Positions 44,823 through 55,068 are shown, counted from the stretch's first letter. The stretch: DNA of 64,000 nucleotides from Xanthomonas hydrangeae (GCA_905142475.1 LR990730.1:4650001-4714000), one strand, 5' to 3'. The notes: generated by a model not told the origin, from the sequence alone. Program-made: numbers and translations.

Positions 44823-44895
44823 GCGCGGCCTGCGCCGGATGCGCCCGCCCTCGGCGCCCGGCTATGCTTGCGCACCGCTTCTGCAGGCCAGCCTA

Positions 44896-45438
44896 GTGCA
44901 CGACGCTCCACCGCCGCACCCCGATGTCATCGTCCCAGCCGCTCCAGCAGAAAGTCCCGCCGTGGACCACACGCAGTGGCAGGCGCTACCGCAGCGTGGC
45001 GCCTATGTGGCCGGGGTGAACGGCGCACTGGGCGGCGGATTCGCCGGGCTGATTGCCGGTGGCGTGACGGCCACCGCGCTGCACGCCTGGGGCTACTGGC
45101 CGGTGGTGCTGGGCGTGACGTTGGTGGCCGCTGCACTGGGTGCCTGGTTTGCGGTCAAACGCCATCGGCTCACCCATTGGAAGCTCGACCAGCATGGCCT
45201 GGCGCTGCAACGCGGCCACCTGTGGCAGAGCGACACGCGGATTCCGATCTCGCGCGTGCAGCATGTGGATCTGCGCCGCGGCCCGATCGAGCGCGCCACG
45301 CGCCTGACCACGCTGGTGGTGCACACCGCCGGCAGCCGACTCAATGCAGTGGCGCTGTCCGGCCTGGATCAGGACGATGCCGAGCGGCTGCGTGACCGCC
45401 TCGCGCGCCAGCTCGATCACGACGACGACGCGCTGTGA
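44896..45438 (+). CDS. bPH2-domain membrane protein, YdbS-like
   Basis: About 180 residues from GTG 44896 (ATG 44839 is an alternative). Two transmembrane segments (residues 35-80) are followed by a bacterial PH2 domain: LDQHGLALQRGHLWQSDTRIP and ISRVQHVDLRRGPIERATRL. It overlaps the next gene by four bases. YdbS/YdbT pairs are membrane proteins of unclear role. Confidence 0.85.
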   Translation: MHDAPPPHPDVIVPAAPAESPAVDHTQWQALPQRGAYVAGVNGALGGGFAGLIAGGVTATALHAWGYWPVVLGVTLVAAALGAWFAVKRHRLTHWKLDQHGLALQRGHLWQSDTRIPISRVQHVDLRRGPIERATRLTTLVVHTAGSRLNAVALSGLDQDDAERLRDRLARQLDHDDDAL

Positions 45439-46940
45439 GCGCGATCGAACATCCCGGCGACGCCGAACAGCGCCTGCATCCGCTGTCGTGGATGTTCGTG
45501 CTGCTGCAGCAGATCCGCCAGTTCCTGATTCCGCTGGCCGCGCTCGTGTTGTTCGGCAGCCGCGACGGCAGCCGCGATTTTGCCGACCACATCGCCACCG
45601 GCGTGGTGATCGCGGTGCTGGTGGCGATTTCGGTGCTGCGCTACTTCACCTACCGCTACCGCATCGGCACCGACGGCGTGGCCATCCGCAGCGGCCTGCT
45701 GGAACGAAGCAGGCGCGACATCCCGTTCGCACGTATCCACAACGTGGTGGTGCATCAATCGCTGCTGCACCGGCTGGCCGGCGTGGCCGAAGTGCGGCTG
45801 GAATCAGCCGGTGGCCACAAACCCGAAGCGGAAATGCGCGTGCTGCGGCTGGATCAGGCACTGGCGCTGGAAGACCTGATCCGTCGCCGTGCGCAGCACA
45901 CCGATGCCGCCGCGCCGCAGGTCGACAACAACAGCAACACGCTGCTGCGCCTGCCGATGGGCGAAGTGATCCGGCTGGGGCTGATTTCCAATCGCGGCAT
46001 GGTGGTGGTGGCAGCCAGTTTCGGTGTGATTTACCAGATGATTCCGCGCCGCACGGTGTCCAACTTCGTCGAACACAATGGCGAGCTGGCGTATCGCTAT
46101 GTCAGCCAGATCCATCCGGGCACGGCATTCACCGCCGCGTTGGTGGCAATCGGCTTTTTGGCGGTGTTACTCGCTATGCGCGCACTCTCTGTGGCCTTGG
46201 CGGTGGCGCAATACCACGGCTTTCATCTCAGTGAATCCGAGCGCCGTCTCACCGTGGAGCGCGGCCTGCTGACGCGCGTCCGCAGCAGCGTGGCGTTGCG
46301 GCGGATCCAGTCGTGGACGCTGTACGAAAGCCGCCTGCATCGCCTGTTCGGCCGGCGCCAGTTGCGCGTGGACACTGCCGTGGCAGGCACTGGCGATAAC
46401 GTAGGCAGCGCGTTGAAGGAACTGGCGCCAATCGCCGACCCGCAGCGCTGCAATGCCTTGTTGCAGCGCCTGCTGCCCGGTGCTGCCTGGCCGCCTGCGC
46501 AGTGGCAGTCGATCGCCACGCATTGCTGGTGGCGGCTGAGTCTGCCCACACTGCTGTTGCTGCTGCCGCTGATGGCCGGTCTGGCCTGGCAGTTCGGCAG
46601 TCAGGCGGCGTGGGTGTTGCTGTGGTTGCCCTGGAGTGCGTTCAAGGCGTATCGCCAGGTGCAGCGCATGGGCTATGCGCTGGATGCGCGGTATGTGGCG
46701 GTGCGCGGTGGCTGGTGGAAGCGTTGGTGGCGGCTGGCCGAACTGGACAAGCTGCAGGCGCTGCAACTGCAACGCTCGCCGCTGGATCGGTTGTCCGGCA
46801 CCGCCACGCTCTGGCTGGACACCGCCGGCGCCAGCGCAACCGGCCCGGCGTTACGCCTGCGCTTTGTGCCGTTGGCGCAGGCGCAGCAGCTGCAGGCACA
46901 ACTCGGTGCGGCGTTGACGCGGCGCAAGCTGCGCTGGTGA
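45435..46940 (+). CDS. bPH2-domain membrane protein, YdbT-like
   Basis: A 501-residue protein from GTG 45435. It has paired transmembrane segments and repeated PH2 domains: IGTDGVAIRSGLLERSRRDIPFARIHNV near residue 75, LTVERGLLTRVRSSVALRRIQSW near 275, and VAVRGGWWKRWWRLAELDKLQAL near 415. It partners the upstream YdbS-like protein. The stop codon coincides with the first unit of a long 7-base tandem repeat. Confidence 0.88.
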   Translation: MSAIEHPGDAEQRLHPLSWMFVLLQQIRQFLIPLAALVLFGSRDGSRDFADHIATGVVIAVLVAISVLRYFTYRYRIGTDGVAIRSGLLERSRRDIPFARIHNVVVHQSLLHRLAGVAEVRLESAGGHKPEAEMRVLRLDQALALEDLIRRRAQHTDAAAPQVDNNSNTLLRLPMGEVIRLGLISNRGMVVVAASFGVIYQMIPRRTVSNFVEHNGELAYRYVSQIHPGTAFTAALVAIGFLAVLLAMRALSVALAVAQYHGFHLSESERRLTVERGLLTRVRSSVALRRIQSWTLYESRLHRLFGRRQLRVDTAVAGTGDNVGSALKELAPIADPQRCNALLQRLLPGAAWPPAQWQSIATHCWWRLSLPTLLLLLPLMAGLAWQFGSQAAWVLLWLPWSAFKAYRQVQRMGYALDARYVAVRGGWWKRWWRLAELDKLQALQLQRSPLDRLSGTATLWLDTAGASATGPALRLRFVPLAQAQQLQAQLGAALTRRKLRW

Positions 46941-47041
46941 TTGGTGATTGGTGATTGGTGATTGGTGATTGGTGATTGGTGATTGGTGATTGGTGATTGG
47001 TGATTGGTGATTGGGGATTGGGGATTGGGGATTGGGATTGG
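46938..47041. repeat. 7-base tandem repeat TGATTGG
   Basis: Eleven exact copies of TGATTGG from 46938, followed by three of GGATTGG and a final GATTGG. The array begins on the TGA stop codon of the YdbT-like gene and ends about 50 bases before the next gene's stop. Such an array is prone to slippage and is likely to vary in copy number between strains. Confidence 0.95.
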
Positions 47042-47092
47042 CAGTTTGGATCAGCGTCGCTGATTGGCATTGGCATCGCGCACCACCAGCAA

Positions 47093-48148
47093 TCAACGTT
47101 GCGCCGGCCCCCAGTACCCGAGTTCGCGCCGAATCTGCAGCCCGCGCCATAGCGCACCCAACGGCTTGCGTCGCACCGGGCCGAGCTTGCCAGCGATGAA
47201 GTCCTCGGTCGCGGCAATCACCCGCGCCGACGATTGCCCATCGCGATATGGATGGATCGCGTCGGCATAACTGGCCAGCGCGCTACGCAGCGTCGCATCC
47301 GGCGCCAGTGCGCGCGCCAGTTGCTGCGGCAACTGCTCTGCTTGCTGAAAGTCGAGCATATGCGGCTGCGGCACGCGGTTGCGAAAGGTCACCACCGGTT
47401 TGTGCTGCACCACGAATTCGGACACGATCGATGAGGTGTCCGACACCAGCACATCGGCCGCACGCTGCGCGGCCATGACCTCTTCGGGTTCGACGAAGCG
47501 GGCATTCGGCCCGGCCAGCGCGCGATAGCGATCGAACAGTTCTGGCGCGCACTTGGGATGCAAGGTCAGCAGCCAGTAGTGCGTACCGCGCGCGATATCG
47601 GCGGCGATCTCAGCATAGAGCGCAGGCGCAGCGCTCAAGCGCTCGGTAAACGTGGAGCCGAACAGGATCACAGGCCGCCCGTTGGCTGGCGCGCGCAACG
47701 CGGCGCTGCGTCCGCCATCGTCGCGGAACACCGGGTCGAGCTTCGGCCAGCCGGTTTCGACCACTGCAAAATGCCCTTCGCGCGTGGCCAATGCACGAAA
47801 CGGTGCCGTGGTGGCAGGGCCTTGCGTGCAATACAGATCGAACAGACCGCGCACGCGGAAATGGCCGCGATTGTCTTCGCGCTTTTGCACGTTGAAGCCA
47901 TGGAAGAGCTGCACCTTGGCGCCGGAGATAAACGGCGGCACCCAGTTGGCCGCGCTGAACACCGCACGCGGACGCAACGCCAGCGCCTCGCGCAGGCCGA
48001 CCTCGCGCACGCCCGGCAAGGCCAGCCCGCGCGCACCGCCCTCGAACCACGCCGACACGGCGTCCCCGCGGGCCTGTAATGCCTGCGCCAATGGCGCCAG
48101 AATAGGCAACGCGTAACGCTCCGTTGCGAACAGCAGGTATTCGGCCAT
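47093..48148 (-). CDS. CDP-glycerol glycerophosphotransferase-family protein
   Basis: About 351 residues from ATG 48148, with AGAGGA upstream inside the divergent gene. A GT-B-like fold is suggested by GHFRVRGLFDLYCTQGP, GWPKLDPVF, LTLHPKC and the late SDTSSIVSEFVVQHKPVVTF block, the family's nucleotide-binding region. In Xanthomonas the gene lies in lipopolysaccharide core loci and probably transfers a polyol phosphate or sugar. Substrate unknown. Confidence 0.82.
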   Translation of the reverse strand: MAEYLLFATERYALPILAPLAQALQARGDAVSAWFEGGARGLALPGVREVGLREALALRPRAVFSAANWVPPFISGAKVQLFHGFNVQKREDNRGHFRVRGLFDLYCTQGPATTAPFRALATREGHFAVVETGWPKLDPVFRDDGGRSAALRAPANGRPVILFGSTFTERLSAAPALYAEIAADIARGTHYWLLTLHPKCAPELFDRYRALAGPNARFVEPEEVMAAQRAADVLVSDTSSIVSEFVVQHKPVVTFRNRVPQPHMLDFQQAEQLPQQLARALAPDATLRSALASYADAIHPYRDGQSSARVIAATEDFIAGKLGPVRRKPLGALWRGLQIRRELGYWGPAQR

Positions 48149-48151
48149 CAC

Positions 48152-48976
48152 ATGTCCTCTTTGACCGCACCCGACGAACGGCCGCGCATCAGCGCCTGCA
48201 TTATCGCGTTCAACGAGGCCGATCGCCTACGCGACTGTCTGAGCTCGCTGGCGTTCTGCGACGAGATCGTGGTGGTGGACTCCGGCTCCACCGACGCGAC
48301 CGTGGCGCTGGCCACCGCGCTTGGCGCACGCGTGTTGCAACGCGACTTCGACGGCTATCGCAGCCAGAAAGCGTATTGCGTCGAACAGTCCAGCCACGAC
48401 TGGGTGCTGTGCCTGGATGCCGACGAACGCATCAGCGATGCCTTGCGCAGCTCGATCACCGCCGCGCGCGATGCGGGCTTCACCGAGGCGGCCGGCTATC
48501 GCTTCGCACGGCTGTCGGATTACTTCGGCCGCTTTCTGCGCCATGGCAATGCCTATCCGGATCGCGTGCTGCGCCTGTTCGATCGCCGGCGTGGCGGCTG
48601 GCGCGGCAAGCGCGAGATCCACGAAGCGGCGAGTGTGGATGGAACCGTCGTCACCTTGCCCGGCGATCTGATCCATTACCCGTATCGCTCACTGGCGCAG
48701 CAGCTGGCCAAGACCCAGCGCTATGCGCAGATGATGGCCGAGCACGAGTACGCACGCGGCAAACGCGCGACCTGGAGCAAGCTGGTGCTGGCGCCGGCCT
48801 GGCGTTTCTGGCGCGGCTATCTGCTGCGTGGCGGTTTTCGCGATGGCTGGCACGGGCTGATCTACGCCTATGTGCGTGCCAACTACGTGCGCCAGAAGAC
48901 CATCATGTTGTGGCTGCTACAGCACAACCAACCGGTGCAGGACCCGCCGCGCGCGGACGATCAACGCAGCGACTGA
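48152..48976 (+). CDS. family 2 glycosyltransferase, LPS core type (WaaE/KdtX-like)
   Basis: A 274-residue GT-A enzyme: RISACIIAFNEADRLRDCL at residues 11-29, VVDSGSTDAT near 48 and the metal-binding CLDADERIS near 90. C-terminal basic and hydrophobic helices suggest membrane association. Similar to the WaaE/KdtX beta-glucosyltransferases of lipopolysaccharide core. It starts only three bases from the divergent gene and its end overlaps the convergent O-antigen ligase gene by 16 bases. Confidence 0.88.
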   Translation: MSSLTAPDERPRISACIIAFNEADRLRDCLSSLAFCDEIVVVDSGSTDATVALATALGARVLQRDFDGYRSQKAYCVEQSSHDWVLCLDADERISDALRSSITAARDAGFTEAAGYRFARLSDYFGRFLRHGNAYPDRVLRLFDRRRGGWRGKREIHEAASVDGTVVTLPGDLIHYPYRSLAQQLAKTQRYAQMMAEHEYARGKRATWSKLVLAPAWRFWRGYLLRGGFRDGWHGLIYAYVRANYVRQKTIMLWLLQHNQPVQDPPRADDQRSD

Positions 48977-50232
48977 GATGCAGCCTGCTGCGCCTGACGC
49001 GCTGCCAGGCCAGCCAGCACACCGACCATCGCCGTGTAGAAACTCGCCGAGACCTGATGCGCGAACATCGATTGGGTCAATCCACATAGCGCGTAGCTGA
49101 TCACGATCATCACACCGGCCGCTGCCGGCCCGCGGAACTGGCGCTGCCCGCTGCGCCGATGCAGTCGCACGAAGATCCACAGCGGCACGCCATACACCGC
49201 AAACAACAGCAACAGGCCCGGAACGCCCTGCGTGGCGCCCCATTCGGCAAGATCGTTATGCGCGTGACCCAGATGACAACGCAGCAACCAGGTATCGCCG
49301 GCACACACCGGCAGCTCGCGCATCGCATCGTCGAAACGCCCGACGCCCACGCCGGTGAGCGGATGCGCGCGCAAGGTATCCCAGGCCACATGCAGCCGCT
49401 CGATACGGGCGCCGGCAGACGAATCGCTGTCGCCGACCTCGTAGCGTTGCAAATCTCGCTGCAATTCACCCAGACGCATTTGATCGGTCAAGGCCGGCAC
49501 GCTGACGATCACGCCCACCGCCAGCACGCCGCTCCCGATGAAAGCCAGCAAACGCATGCGCGGGCTATGCCAGGCCGCGCCCCAGATCAGCACACCCAGG
49601 GTCACCAGCAACGACAGGTACACACCACGGCTGCCACTGAGCACGATGACCACCACCGCAGCGATGGCCGCGCCGACCAGCCAGCGCACGTTGCCGACCG
49701 GGCGACAGAACACCGCCACCACCAGCAGCATCAGCGTGATATCGGCGAACACAATCGCGTTGGTAAAGCCTTCCGCGCGGTCGGCACCGTTCATCACCTG
49801 CAACAAGGCGATCAACATGGCTGCGAACACGCCGGCCAGTGCACCGCGCCACAACCAGACCTGGCGCGGTTGCAGCGCGTAGGCCCACAACGCAGCCCAC
49901 GGCAGCACCAGAAAGCGCGAGCGGTTATCGACGTCGCGCAGCCCATGTTCGAACAGGGCGATCGACAGCAGCGACATCGCAATGACCGCCGCCGTCAGCC
50001 AGCCCAGCGCACGTAGCGACCCATCACGCGTGACGATGCCCGCACGCAGGTTGCGCCAACCCACCAGCGAACCGAGCAGCAGGCACACGCCGAACGGCAG
50101 CAGGCCGCTCGGCATGCTGACCACCAGCGTGGTCATCAGGAACACGCCCAGTTCGGCGATGCGCACGCCTGCCCGCGATGCGATGGGGGCAGTCTGCGAC
50201 AGCGAAGCGGGTTGAGTGGGCAAGGAATTCAT
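48961..50232 (-). CDS. O-antigen ligase-family membrane protein
   Basis: A 423-residue protein with about ten transmembrane segments and a large periplasmic loop (residues 255-330) holding RIERLHVAWDTLRAHPLTGVGVG and HLGHAHNDLAEWGATQG. This is the Wzy_C/O-antigen ligase pattern, with the family Arg and His in place. It would join O-antigen to lipid A-core in the periplasm, in line with the neighbouring core glycosyltransferases. Confidence 0.85.
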   Translation of the reverse strand: MNSLPTQPASLSQTAPIASRAGVRIAELGVFLMTTLVVSMPSGLLPFGVCLLLGSLVGWRNLRAGIVTRDGSLRALGWLTAAVIAMSLLSIALFEHGLRDVDNRSRFLVLPWAALWAYALQPRQVWLWRGALAGVFAAMLIALLQVMNGADRAEGFTNAIVFADITLMLLVVAVFCRPVGNVRWLVGAAIAAVVVIVLSGSRGVYLSLLVTLGVLIWGAAWHSPRMRLLAFIGSGVLAVGVIVSVPALTDQMRLGELQRDLQRYEVGDSDSSAGARIERLHVAWDTLRAHPLTGVGVGRFDDAMRELPVCAGDTWLLRCHLGHAHNDLAEWGATQGVPGLLLLFAVYGVPLWIFVRLHRRSGQRQFRGPAAAGVMIVISYALCGLTQSMFAHQVSASFYTAMVGVLAGLAARQAQQAASQSLR

Positions 50233-50385
50233 CGAGCATCAGTGGCGAAAGGGAGGCTAAAGCGGGCAACACGCAGCGGCAATGCCGGCCAAGCTAACGA
50301 TGCCCCGCATGAATCGTCGCTAGACAGCGGCCAGCGGCGGCATTGACGCAGCGCAAGTCACGCCCGGGAGGTGTGCTCGGCGCCC

Positions 50386-52104
50386 TCATTCGGTCTCCAG
50401 GTTGCCCTGCTCCTGTGCTTCCACCGCGCGCTCGTTGGAGCTCGCCACGCAACTGCCCTGCACCGCATCGGCCGGCACCAGCCACCAGCGACGACGGTTG
50501 GCCACCCCCACCAATTGGCTGCGACTGCGATCCACGCAGGCCAGCAACGCCGTCTCCTGTACCAACAGCCAGCGTTGCGCAGGCTGCTCTGCCTGCCAGG
50601 TCACCCCGCGTTGCAGCTGTTGTTCCCACGGCACCTTGAAGCCGAAGGTCTGCGCGGGGCGGTCGGCCATCAGCAGGTTCTGCTCTTTCCAGGCCACCAG
50701 CCCGAGCTGCGCCCCCCCGATCCGGCGCCCGGCTTCGCGCATCACCGCGCCCGACGAGCTGGAGTCGTTGAAGATGGGGTAGCAGACCAGCCCGAACGCC
50801 ACCCACCACGCACCCAGCAGCGAGGCGACCGCAAGCGCGGAGCCGCGCACCCGCAGCAACAGCAGGCTGGCCACGCCCCACCCCCCCACCGCCAGCAACA
50901 GCCAGCCGAGCGGGTCGGTCGCCTCGCTGCCGACCCCGCGGCTGTCCATGATCTTCTGCTCGAAGCCCGGATGCCCGATCAGCATCGCCACCCCGCCAAC
51001 GCTGAAGACCAGCGTCAGCAGCAGCGCGAATCCGAACAACATGCGTTGCACCCCGGCCCGGCGCAACAGCCCCGCCGCCAACGGCGCCAGCGCCAGGCAG
51101 AACATCGGCAGCGCCGGCAGGATGTAGACATCGCGCTTGCCGCTGGGAATGGTGAAGAACACCAGCACCAACAGCCACCATGCCAGCGGCAGCAGATAGC
51201 GCGGATCGCGGCGCTTGAGCCGGCGCCGCCAGGCCGGGATCGCCCATGGCAGCAGCAGGATGGTCGGCAGCCACATCGTGGCCATGCCCTTCAAGTGGTA
51301 CCAGACCGGTTGTGCGTGGTCCCAGGAACTGGCGTAGCGCTTGGCGGTCTGGCGCAGCAGGATGTCGTTGAGATACACGCGGTATTCGGGCTGGCCAGCG
51401 GTCAGCGCGGTCACCATCATCGGCACGAACCACAGCAGGATCGCGACAAAGAAAAACAGCGGCCCCAGCCAGAAGCGCCGATCGCGCACATGCACGCGTA
51501 CGCCTGGCCAACCGCGCGCCGACGCAATGCCGGCCGGGATCAGCATCAGCAAGGCGATCACGCCAACGCCCTTGGTGATCACGCCCAGCCCGGCGGCGAA
51601 CCAGCCCAGCGTCCACCAGCGCCAGGCCGGGCCCATCAACAGATGGCGCAACAGCCCGTAGTTGGCCAGGGTGATCCAGAACACCACCAGCGGGTCGATC
51701 TGCGCCTTCTTGGCCTGGAAGGTGAAGTGCAACGTGAACAGCAGCATCCAGGCCGCATACAGGCCGACGCGCCGGGTCCACAGCCGCCGCCCCAGGTCGT
51801 ACACGCAGGCCAGCGTGCCCAGGGCTGCCAGCAGCGACGGCAGCAGGAACGCCACCCGCCAATTGCCCAGCAGCGTGTAGAACAGCGCCTGCAGCCACAT
51901 CAGCATCGGCGGCTTGTCCGAGTACAGCTCGTTGCCGCGGTGCGGGAACAGCCAGTCGCCGCTCAGCACCATCTGTTTGGCGACCAGCGCAAAACGCGGC
52001 TCGTCCGCCGGCCAGGGGTCACGCAATCCCAGGCCGGCACCGATCACCAATACAGCGGTGATGGCCAGCAGCCAGAAATCGGTGGAAGCACGGGTCTTGA
52101 GCAT
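50386..52104 (-). CDS. family 39 (ArnT-like) glycosyltransferase
   Basis: A 572-residue polytopic protein. The N-terminal DPWPADEPRFALVAKQM (first periplasmic loop with the catalytic acidic residue) and YSDKPPMLMWLQAL are typical of ArnT/PMT enzymes that use undecaprenyl-linked sugars. About twelve transmembrane segments and a periplasmic C-terminal part follow. Likely modifies lipid A or another envelope glycan; the donor sugar is unknown. Confidence 0.87.
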   Translation of the reverse strand: MLKTRASTDFWLLAITAVLVIGAGLGLRDPWPADEPRFALVAKQMVLSGDWLFPHRGNELYSDKPPMLMWLQALFYTLLGNWRVAFLLPSLLAALGTLACVYDLGRRLWTRRVGLYAAWMLLFTLHFTFQAKKAQIDPLVVFWITLANYGLLRHLLMGPAWRWWTLGWFAAGLGVITKGVGVIALLMLIPAGIASARGWPGVRVHVRDRRFWLGPLFFFVAILLWFVPMMVTALTAGQPEYRVYLNDILLRQTAKRYASSWDHAQPVWYHLKGMATMWLPTILLLPWAIPAWRRRLKRRDPRYLLPLAWWLLVLVFFTIPSGKRDVYILPALPMFCLALAPLAAGLLRRAGVQRMLFGFALLLTLVFSVGGVAMLIGHPGFEQKIMDSRGVGSEATDPLGWLLLAVGGWGVASLLLLRVRGSALAVASLLGAWWVAFGLVCYPIFNDSSSSGAVMREAGRRIGGAQLGLVAWKEQNLLMADRPAQTFGFKVPWEQQLQRGVTWQAEQPAQRWLLVQETALLACVDRSRSQLVGVANRRRWWLVPADAVQGSCVASSNERAVEAQEQGNLETE

Positions 52105-52151
52105 GGCCGGCGGCAGTGGGAAGCAGGAGGGAGCGCCGACTCGGCGCGCGA

Positions 52152-53462
52152 TCAGGAGGTTTTTAGCAAAAGCGCGTAGAAAAATCCGTCGCAGTGCTGC
52201 TCGCCTGGAAACCGCTGGCGCCCGGCACCCGCTGCATGCCCAAACTGCGCACCCAGCGGCTGCGCCTGTGCATCGGCGCTACGTTGCAAAAACGCCTCCA
52301 CCTGGGCCTGGTTCTCACGCGCCAGCAAGGAACAGGTGGTGTAAAGCAACTGCCCGCCCGGACGCAGCGTGCGCCAGGTCGCATCGAGCAGGCGCGCCTG
52401 CAAGGCGCACACCGCATCGATATCGTCGGCACGGCGATGCAGCAGCACATCCGGCTGACGGCGCACCACGCCGGTGGCCGAACACGGCGCATCCAGCAGC
52501 ACCGCATCGAACGGCTGCCCGTCCCACCACGCGGCGGGGTCGGCGGCGTCGGCCGCATGCAGCGCCACCTGCGCGCCCGGCACGGTGCGCTGCAGGGTCT
52601 GCTGCACGCGTTCCAGCCGGCGCGCATCCACATCCAGCGCGGTGAGCTGCAGGCCGGGATGGCGTTCCAGCAGATGCGCAGCCTTGCCACCGGGCGCGGC
52701 GCAGGCATCGAGCACGCGCGCCGATGGAGCCAACGGCAGCGCATCGGCCACCTGCTGCGCAGCGCCGTCCTGCACCGAGACCTCGCCTTCGGCAAAGCCC
52801 GGCAATTGACTCACCGGTAGCGCACTGTGCAAGCGCACCGCATCCGGCAACATCGCATCAATTTCGGCAGCGATGCCCAGTTCGGCCAGGCGCGCGACAT
52901 ACGCGGCCGGATCGGTGCGCCCGCGATGCACCCGCAGCCACATCGGCGCCATCAGCGCGCTTGCAACGAAGATATCTTCAGCGTGATCGCCCCAATCGGC
53001 GCGCAGCTGCTTGCGCAACCAGGACGGCCAACCGGCATCGGCAGACACCGCCGGGAAACCCTCGCGCTGCGCACGCCGCAGGATCGCGTTGACCATGCCG
53101 GCCTGACGCGGCCGGCCCAGCGCGCGACACGCATCCACGGTGGCCGACAATGCCGCATGCGCGGGCAGTTGCAGCACGTCGAGCTGGGCGAAGCCGGCCA
53201 TCAGCAGCGCTTTCAGTTCGGCATCGCGCGGCGGCAACGGGCGCTCCAGCCACTGCCGCAGCGCTACGTCGTAGGCCGCGCGGCGGCGCAGCACCGCAAA
53301 ACAGATCGCCTCCACCAGCGCGCGGTCGCGTGGATCGCTCAGGCCGGGCAAGCTCGCGGCCAGCTCGGCCTTGAGCGAGCGGCCCTGGTCGAACACCGCC
53401 GTCAGCACCCGCGCTGCGGCCAGACGCGAGGCAACGCCGGCAGTGGCAGCTTCCGTCGACAT
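52152..53462 (-). CDS. rsmB: 16S rRNA m5C967 methyltransferase RsmB
   Basis: A 436-residue enzyme. An N-terminal NusB-like domain (residues 10-140, [19 protein letters not shown]) is followed by the Rossmann methyltransferase: [13 protein letters not shown] near residue 250, [15 protein letters not shown] (catalytic Cys) near 320 and LLYTTCS (second Cys) near 373. Its start overlaps the fmt stop in an ATGA, so fmt and rsmB are translationally coupled. Confidence 0.96.
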   Translation of the reverse strand: MSTEAATAGVASRLAAARVLTAVFDQGRSLKAELAASLPGLSDPRDRALVEAICFAVLRRRAAYDVALRQWLERPLPPRDAELKALLMAGFAQLDVLQLPAHAALSATVDACRALGRPRQAGMVNAILRRAQREGFPAVSADAGWPSWLRKQLRADWGDHAEDIFVASALMAPMWLRVHRGRTDPAAYVARLAELGIAAEIDAMLPDAVRLHSALPVSQLPGFAEGEVSVQDGAAQQVADALPLAPSARVLDACAAPGGKAAHLLERHPGLQLTALDVDARRLERVQQTLQRTVPGAQVALHAADAADPAAWWDGQPFDAVLLDAPCSATGVVRRQPDVLLHRRADDIDAVCALQARLLDATWRTLRPGGQLLYTTCSLLARENQAQVEAFLQRSADAQAQPLGAQFGHAAGAGRQRFPGEQHCDGFFYALLLKTS

Positions 53463-54385
53463 CAGGTCAGCGCCGGCAGATCGCGGCGCGCGTTGAGGTA
53501 GTCGGCGGCGGTGATCGCCTTGCCGCCCTCGCGCTGCAAGACGCGTACCCGCAACGCACCCGCACCGCAGGCGATATCGATGCCCTGCTTGCTGGCAGCG
53601 AGCAGGGTGCCCGGCGCCTGCCGATGTGCCAGGTCCAGCGCCACTGCGCCATGCAGGCGCACACGCTCACCGGCCAGCATCGCCTCGGCCACCGGCCAGG
53701 GGTTGAACGCACGCACGCGCCGCGCCAGTTCCTGCGCCGGCTGCGCCCAGTCCAGCCGCGCCTGCGCCTTGTCCAGCTTGTGCGCGTAGGTCACGCCCTC
53801 GGCCGGCTGCGGTTGCGCCACCGGGCGAACGCCGGCACGCAGCAACCCCAGTCCATCGGACAGCACCTGCGCACCCAGCGCGGCGAGGCGGTCATGCAGC
53901 TGCCCGCCGGTTTCCTGCTCGCCGATCTCCACACGTTGCGACAGCAGCACAGGGCCGGTATCCAGACCGGCTTCCATCTGCATCAGGCACACGCCGGTTT
54001 CGGTATCGCCTGCCTCGATGGCACGCTGGATCGGCGCGGCGCCACGCCAGCGCGGCAGCAACGAGGCATGCACGTTCCAGCAGCCATAGGTCGGCGCGGC
54101 CAGCACTGCCTTGGGCAGGATCAAGCCGTAAGCCACCACTACCATTAGGTCGGCATCGAGCGCGCGCAGCGTCGCCAGTGCCTCGGGCGAGCGCAGCGTC
54201 TGCGGCTGAAACACCGGGATGCCGCGCGCGATCGCTTGCAGCTTGACCGGCGAGGCGGTCAGCCCACGGCCGCGGCCGGCAGGCCGATCCGGCTGGGTAT
54301 AGACCGCCACCACTTCATGTCGCTGCGCGGCCGCGCGCAAGGAGGCGACGGCAAAATCCGGCGTACCGGCGAATATGATTTTCAT
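53462..54385 (-). CDS. fmt: methionyl-tRNA formyltransferase
   Basis: A 307-residue enzyme from ATG 54385 ([19 protein letters not shown]). Formyl-THF binding and catalysis are marked by [20 protein letters not shown] near residue 108 and the later Asp region. The C-terminal OB-like domain binds tRNA. It makes fMet-tRNA, and def, two genes upstream in sense, removes the formyl group later. A repeat-rich 100-base gap separates it from def. Confidence 0.97.
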   Translation of the reverse strand: MKIIFAGTPDFAVASLRAAAQRHEVVAVYTQPDRPAGRGRGLTASPVKLQAIARGIPVFQPQTLRSPEALATLRALDADLMVVVAYGLILPKAVLAAPTYGCWNVHASLLPRWRGAAPIQRAIEAGDTETGVCLMQMEAGLDTGPVLLSQRVEIGEQETGGQLHDRLAALGAQVLSDGLGLLRAGVRPVAQPQPAEGVTYAHKLDKAQARLDWAQPAQELARRVRAFNPWPVAEAMLAGERVRLHGAVALDLAHRQAPGTLLAASKQGIDIACGAGALRVRVLQREGGKAITAADYLNARRDLPALT

Positions 54386-54493
54386 GGGGCTGGGATTCGG
54401 AAGTGGAGATTGGGGATTCGTAAAAAAGGATCGGGCGACCGGGCCGAGAACCGGCGCTTCCAATCCCCAATCCCGACTCCCCAATCCCGGCCG
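54386..54493. repeat. inverted Xanthomonas-type intergenic repeat between def and fmt
   Basis: The stretch has GGGATTCGG and TTGGGGATTCG on one side and CCAATCCCCAATCCCG with CCCCAATCCCGG on the other, so its ends can pair. The same word family occurs as GGAATCCCGAATCCCC at 38740-38757 and in degenerate tandem form at 46938. It probably forms a hairpin in the def-fmt transcript. Confidence 0.7.
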
Positions 54494-55006
54494 TCAGGCA
54501 ACGTGTTTGCGCTGCTTGGCCAGTTTCTTGCGCACCATCTCGCGCTTGAGCGGCGACAGATAATCGACAAACAACTTGCCGTCCAGGTGATCCATCTCAT
54601 GCTGGATGCACACCGCCAGCAGGCCGTCGGTGCTCAGTTCCTGCGCCTGCCCGTGGCGATCGACATAGCGCACCGTGATCGCATCGGCACGGCTGACATC
54701 GGCATAGATGCCCGGCACCGACAGGCAGCCTTCCTGATACAGCTGCTCGCCCTGTTTGCTGACGATTTGCGGGTTGATGAACACCTGCGGCAGGTTCTTC
54801 TCGTCGCTGACGTCGATCACCATGAAACGCTTGTGCACATCCACCTGACTGGCGGCCAGGCCGATGCCGGGCGCCTCGTACATGGTCTGGAACATGTCGT
54901 CGAGCAAGCGTTGAAATGCCGGGCTGGTGACCTCGGCAGCATCGACCGGCACGGCCTTGGTGCGCAGCCGCGGGTCGGGAAATTCGAGAATAGGGAGCAA
55001 AGCCAT
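54494..55006 (-). CDS. def: peptide deformylase
   Basis: A 170-residue metalloenzyme with all three signature motifs: [11 protein letters not shown] near residue 45, EGCLSVPG near 92 (metal Cys) and QHEMDHLDG near 135 (HExxH). It removes the N-formyl group from new proteins. It heads the leftward def-fmt-rsmB operon and is divergent from the LysM gene. Confidence 0.97.
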   Translation of the reverse strand: MALLPILEFPDPRLRTKAVPVDAAEVTSPAFQRLLDDMFQTMYEAPGIGLAASQVDVHKRFMVIDVSDEKNLPQVFINPQIVSKQGEQLYQEGCLSVPGIYADVSRADAITVRYVDRHGQAQELSTDGLLAVCIQHEMDHLDGKLFVDYLSPLKREMVRKKLAKQRKHVA

Positions 55007-55068
55007 GGGGTTACCCGTGCTGGGAACACCGGCGCGGCGCCGGCAAGACGCTCCTATTCTAGCGCACT

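Noticed and set aside
46938-47041. CRISPR-like repeat array
   Set aside because: Units are 7 bases with no spacers; a simple tandem repeat.
50371-52179. 602-codon open frame opposite the GT39 gene
   Set aside because: Gln/His/Arg-rich shadow; the membrane glycosyltransferase on the minus strand is clearly real.
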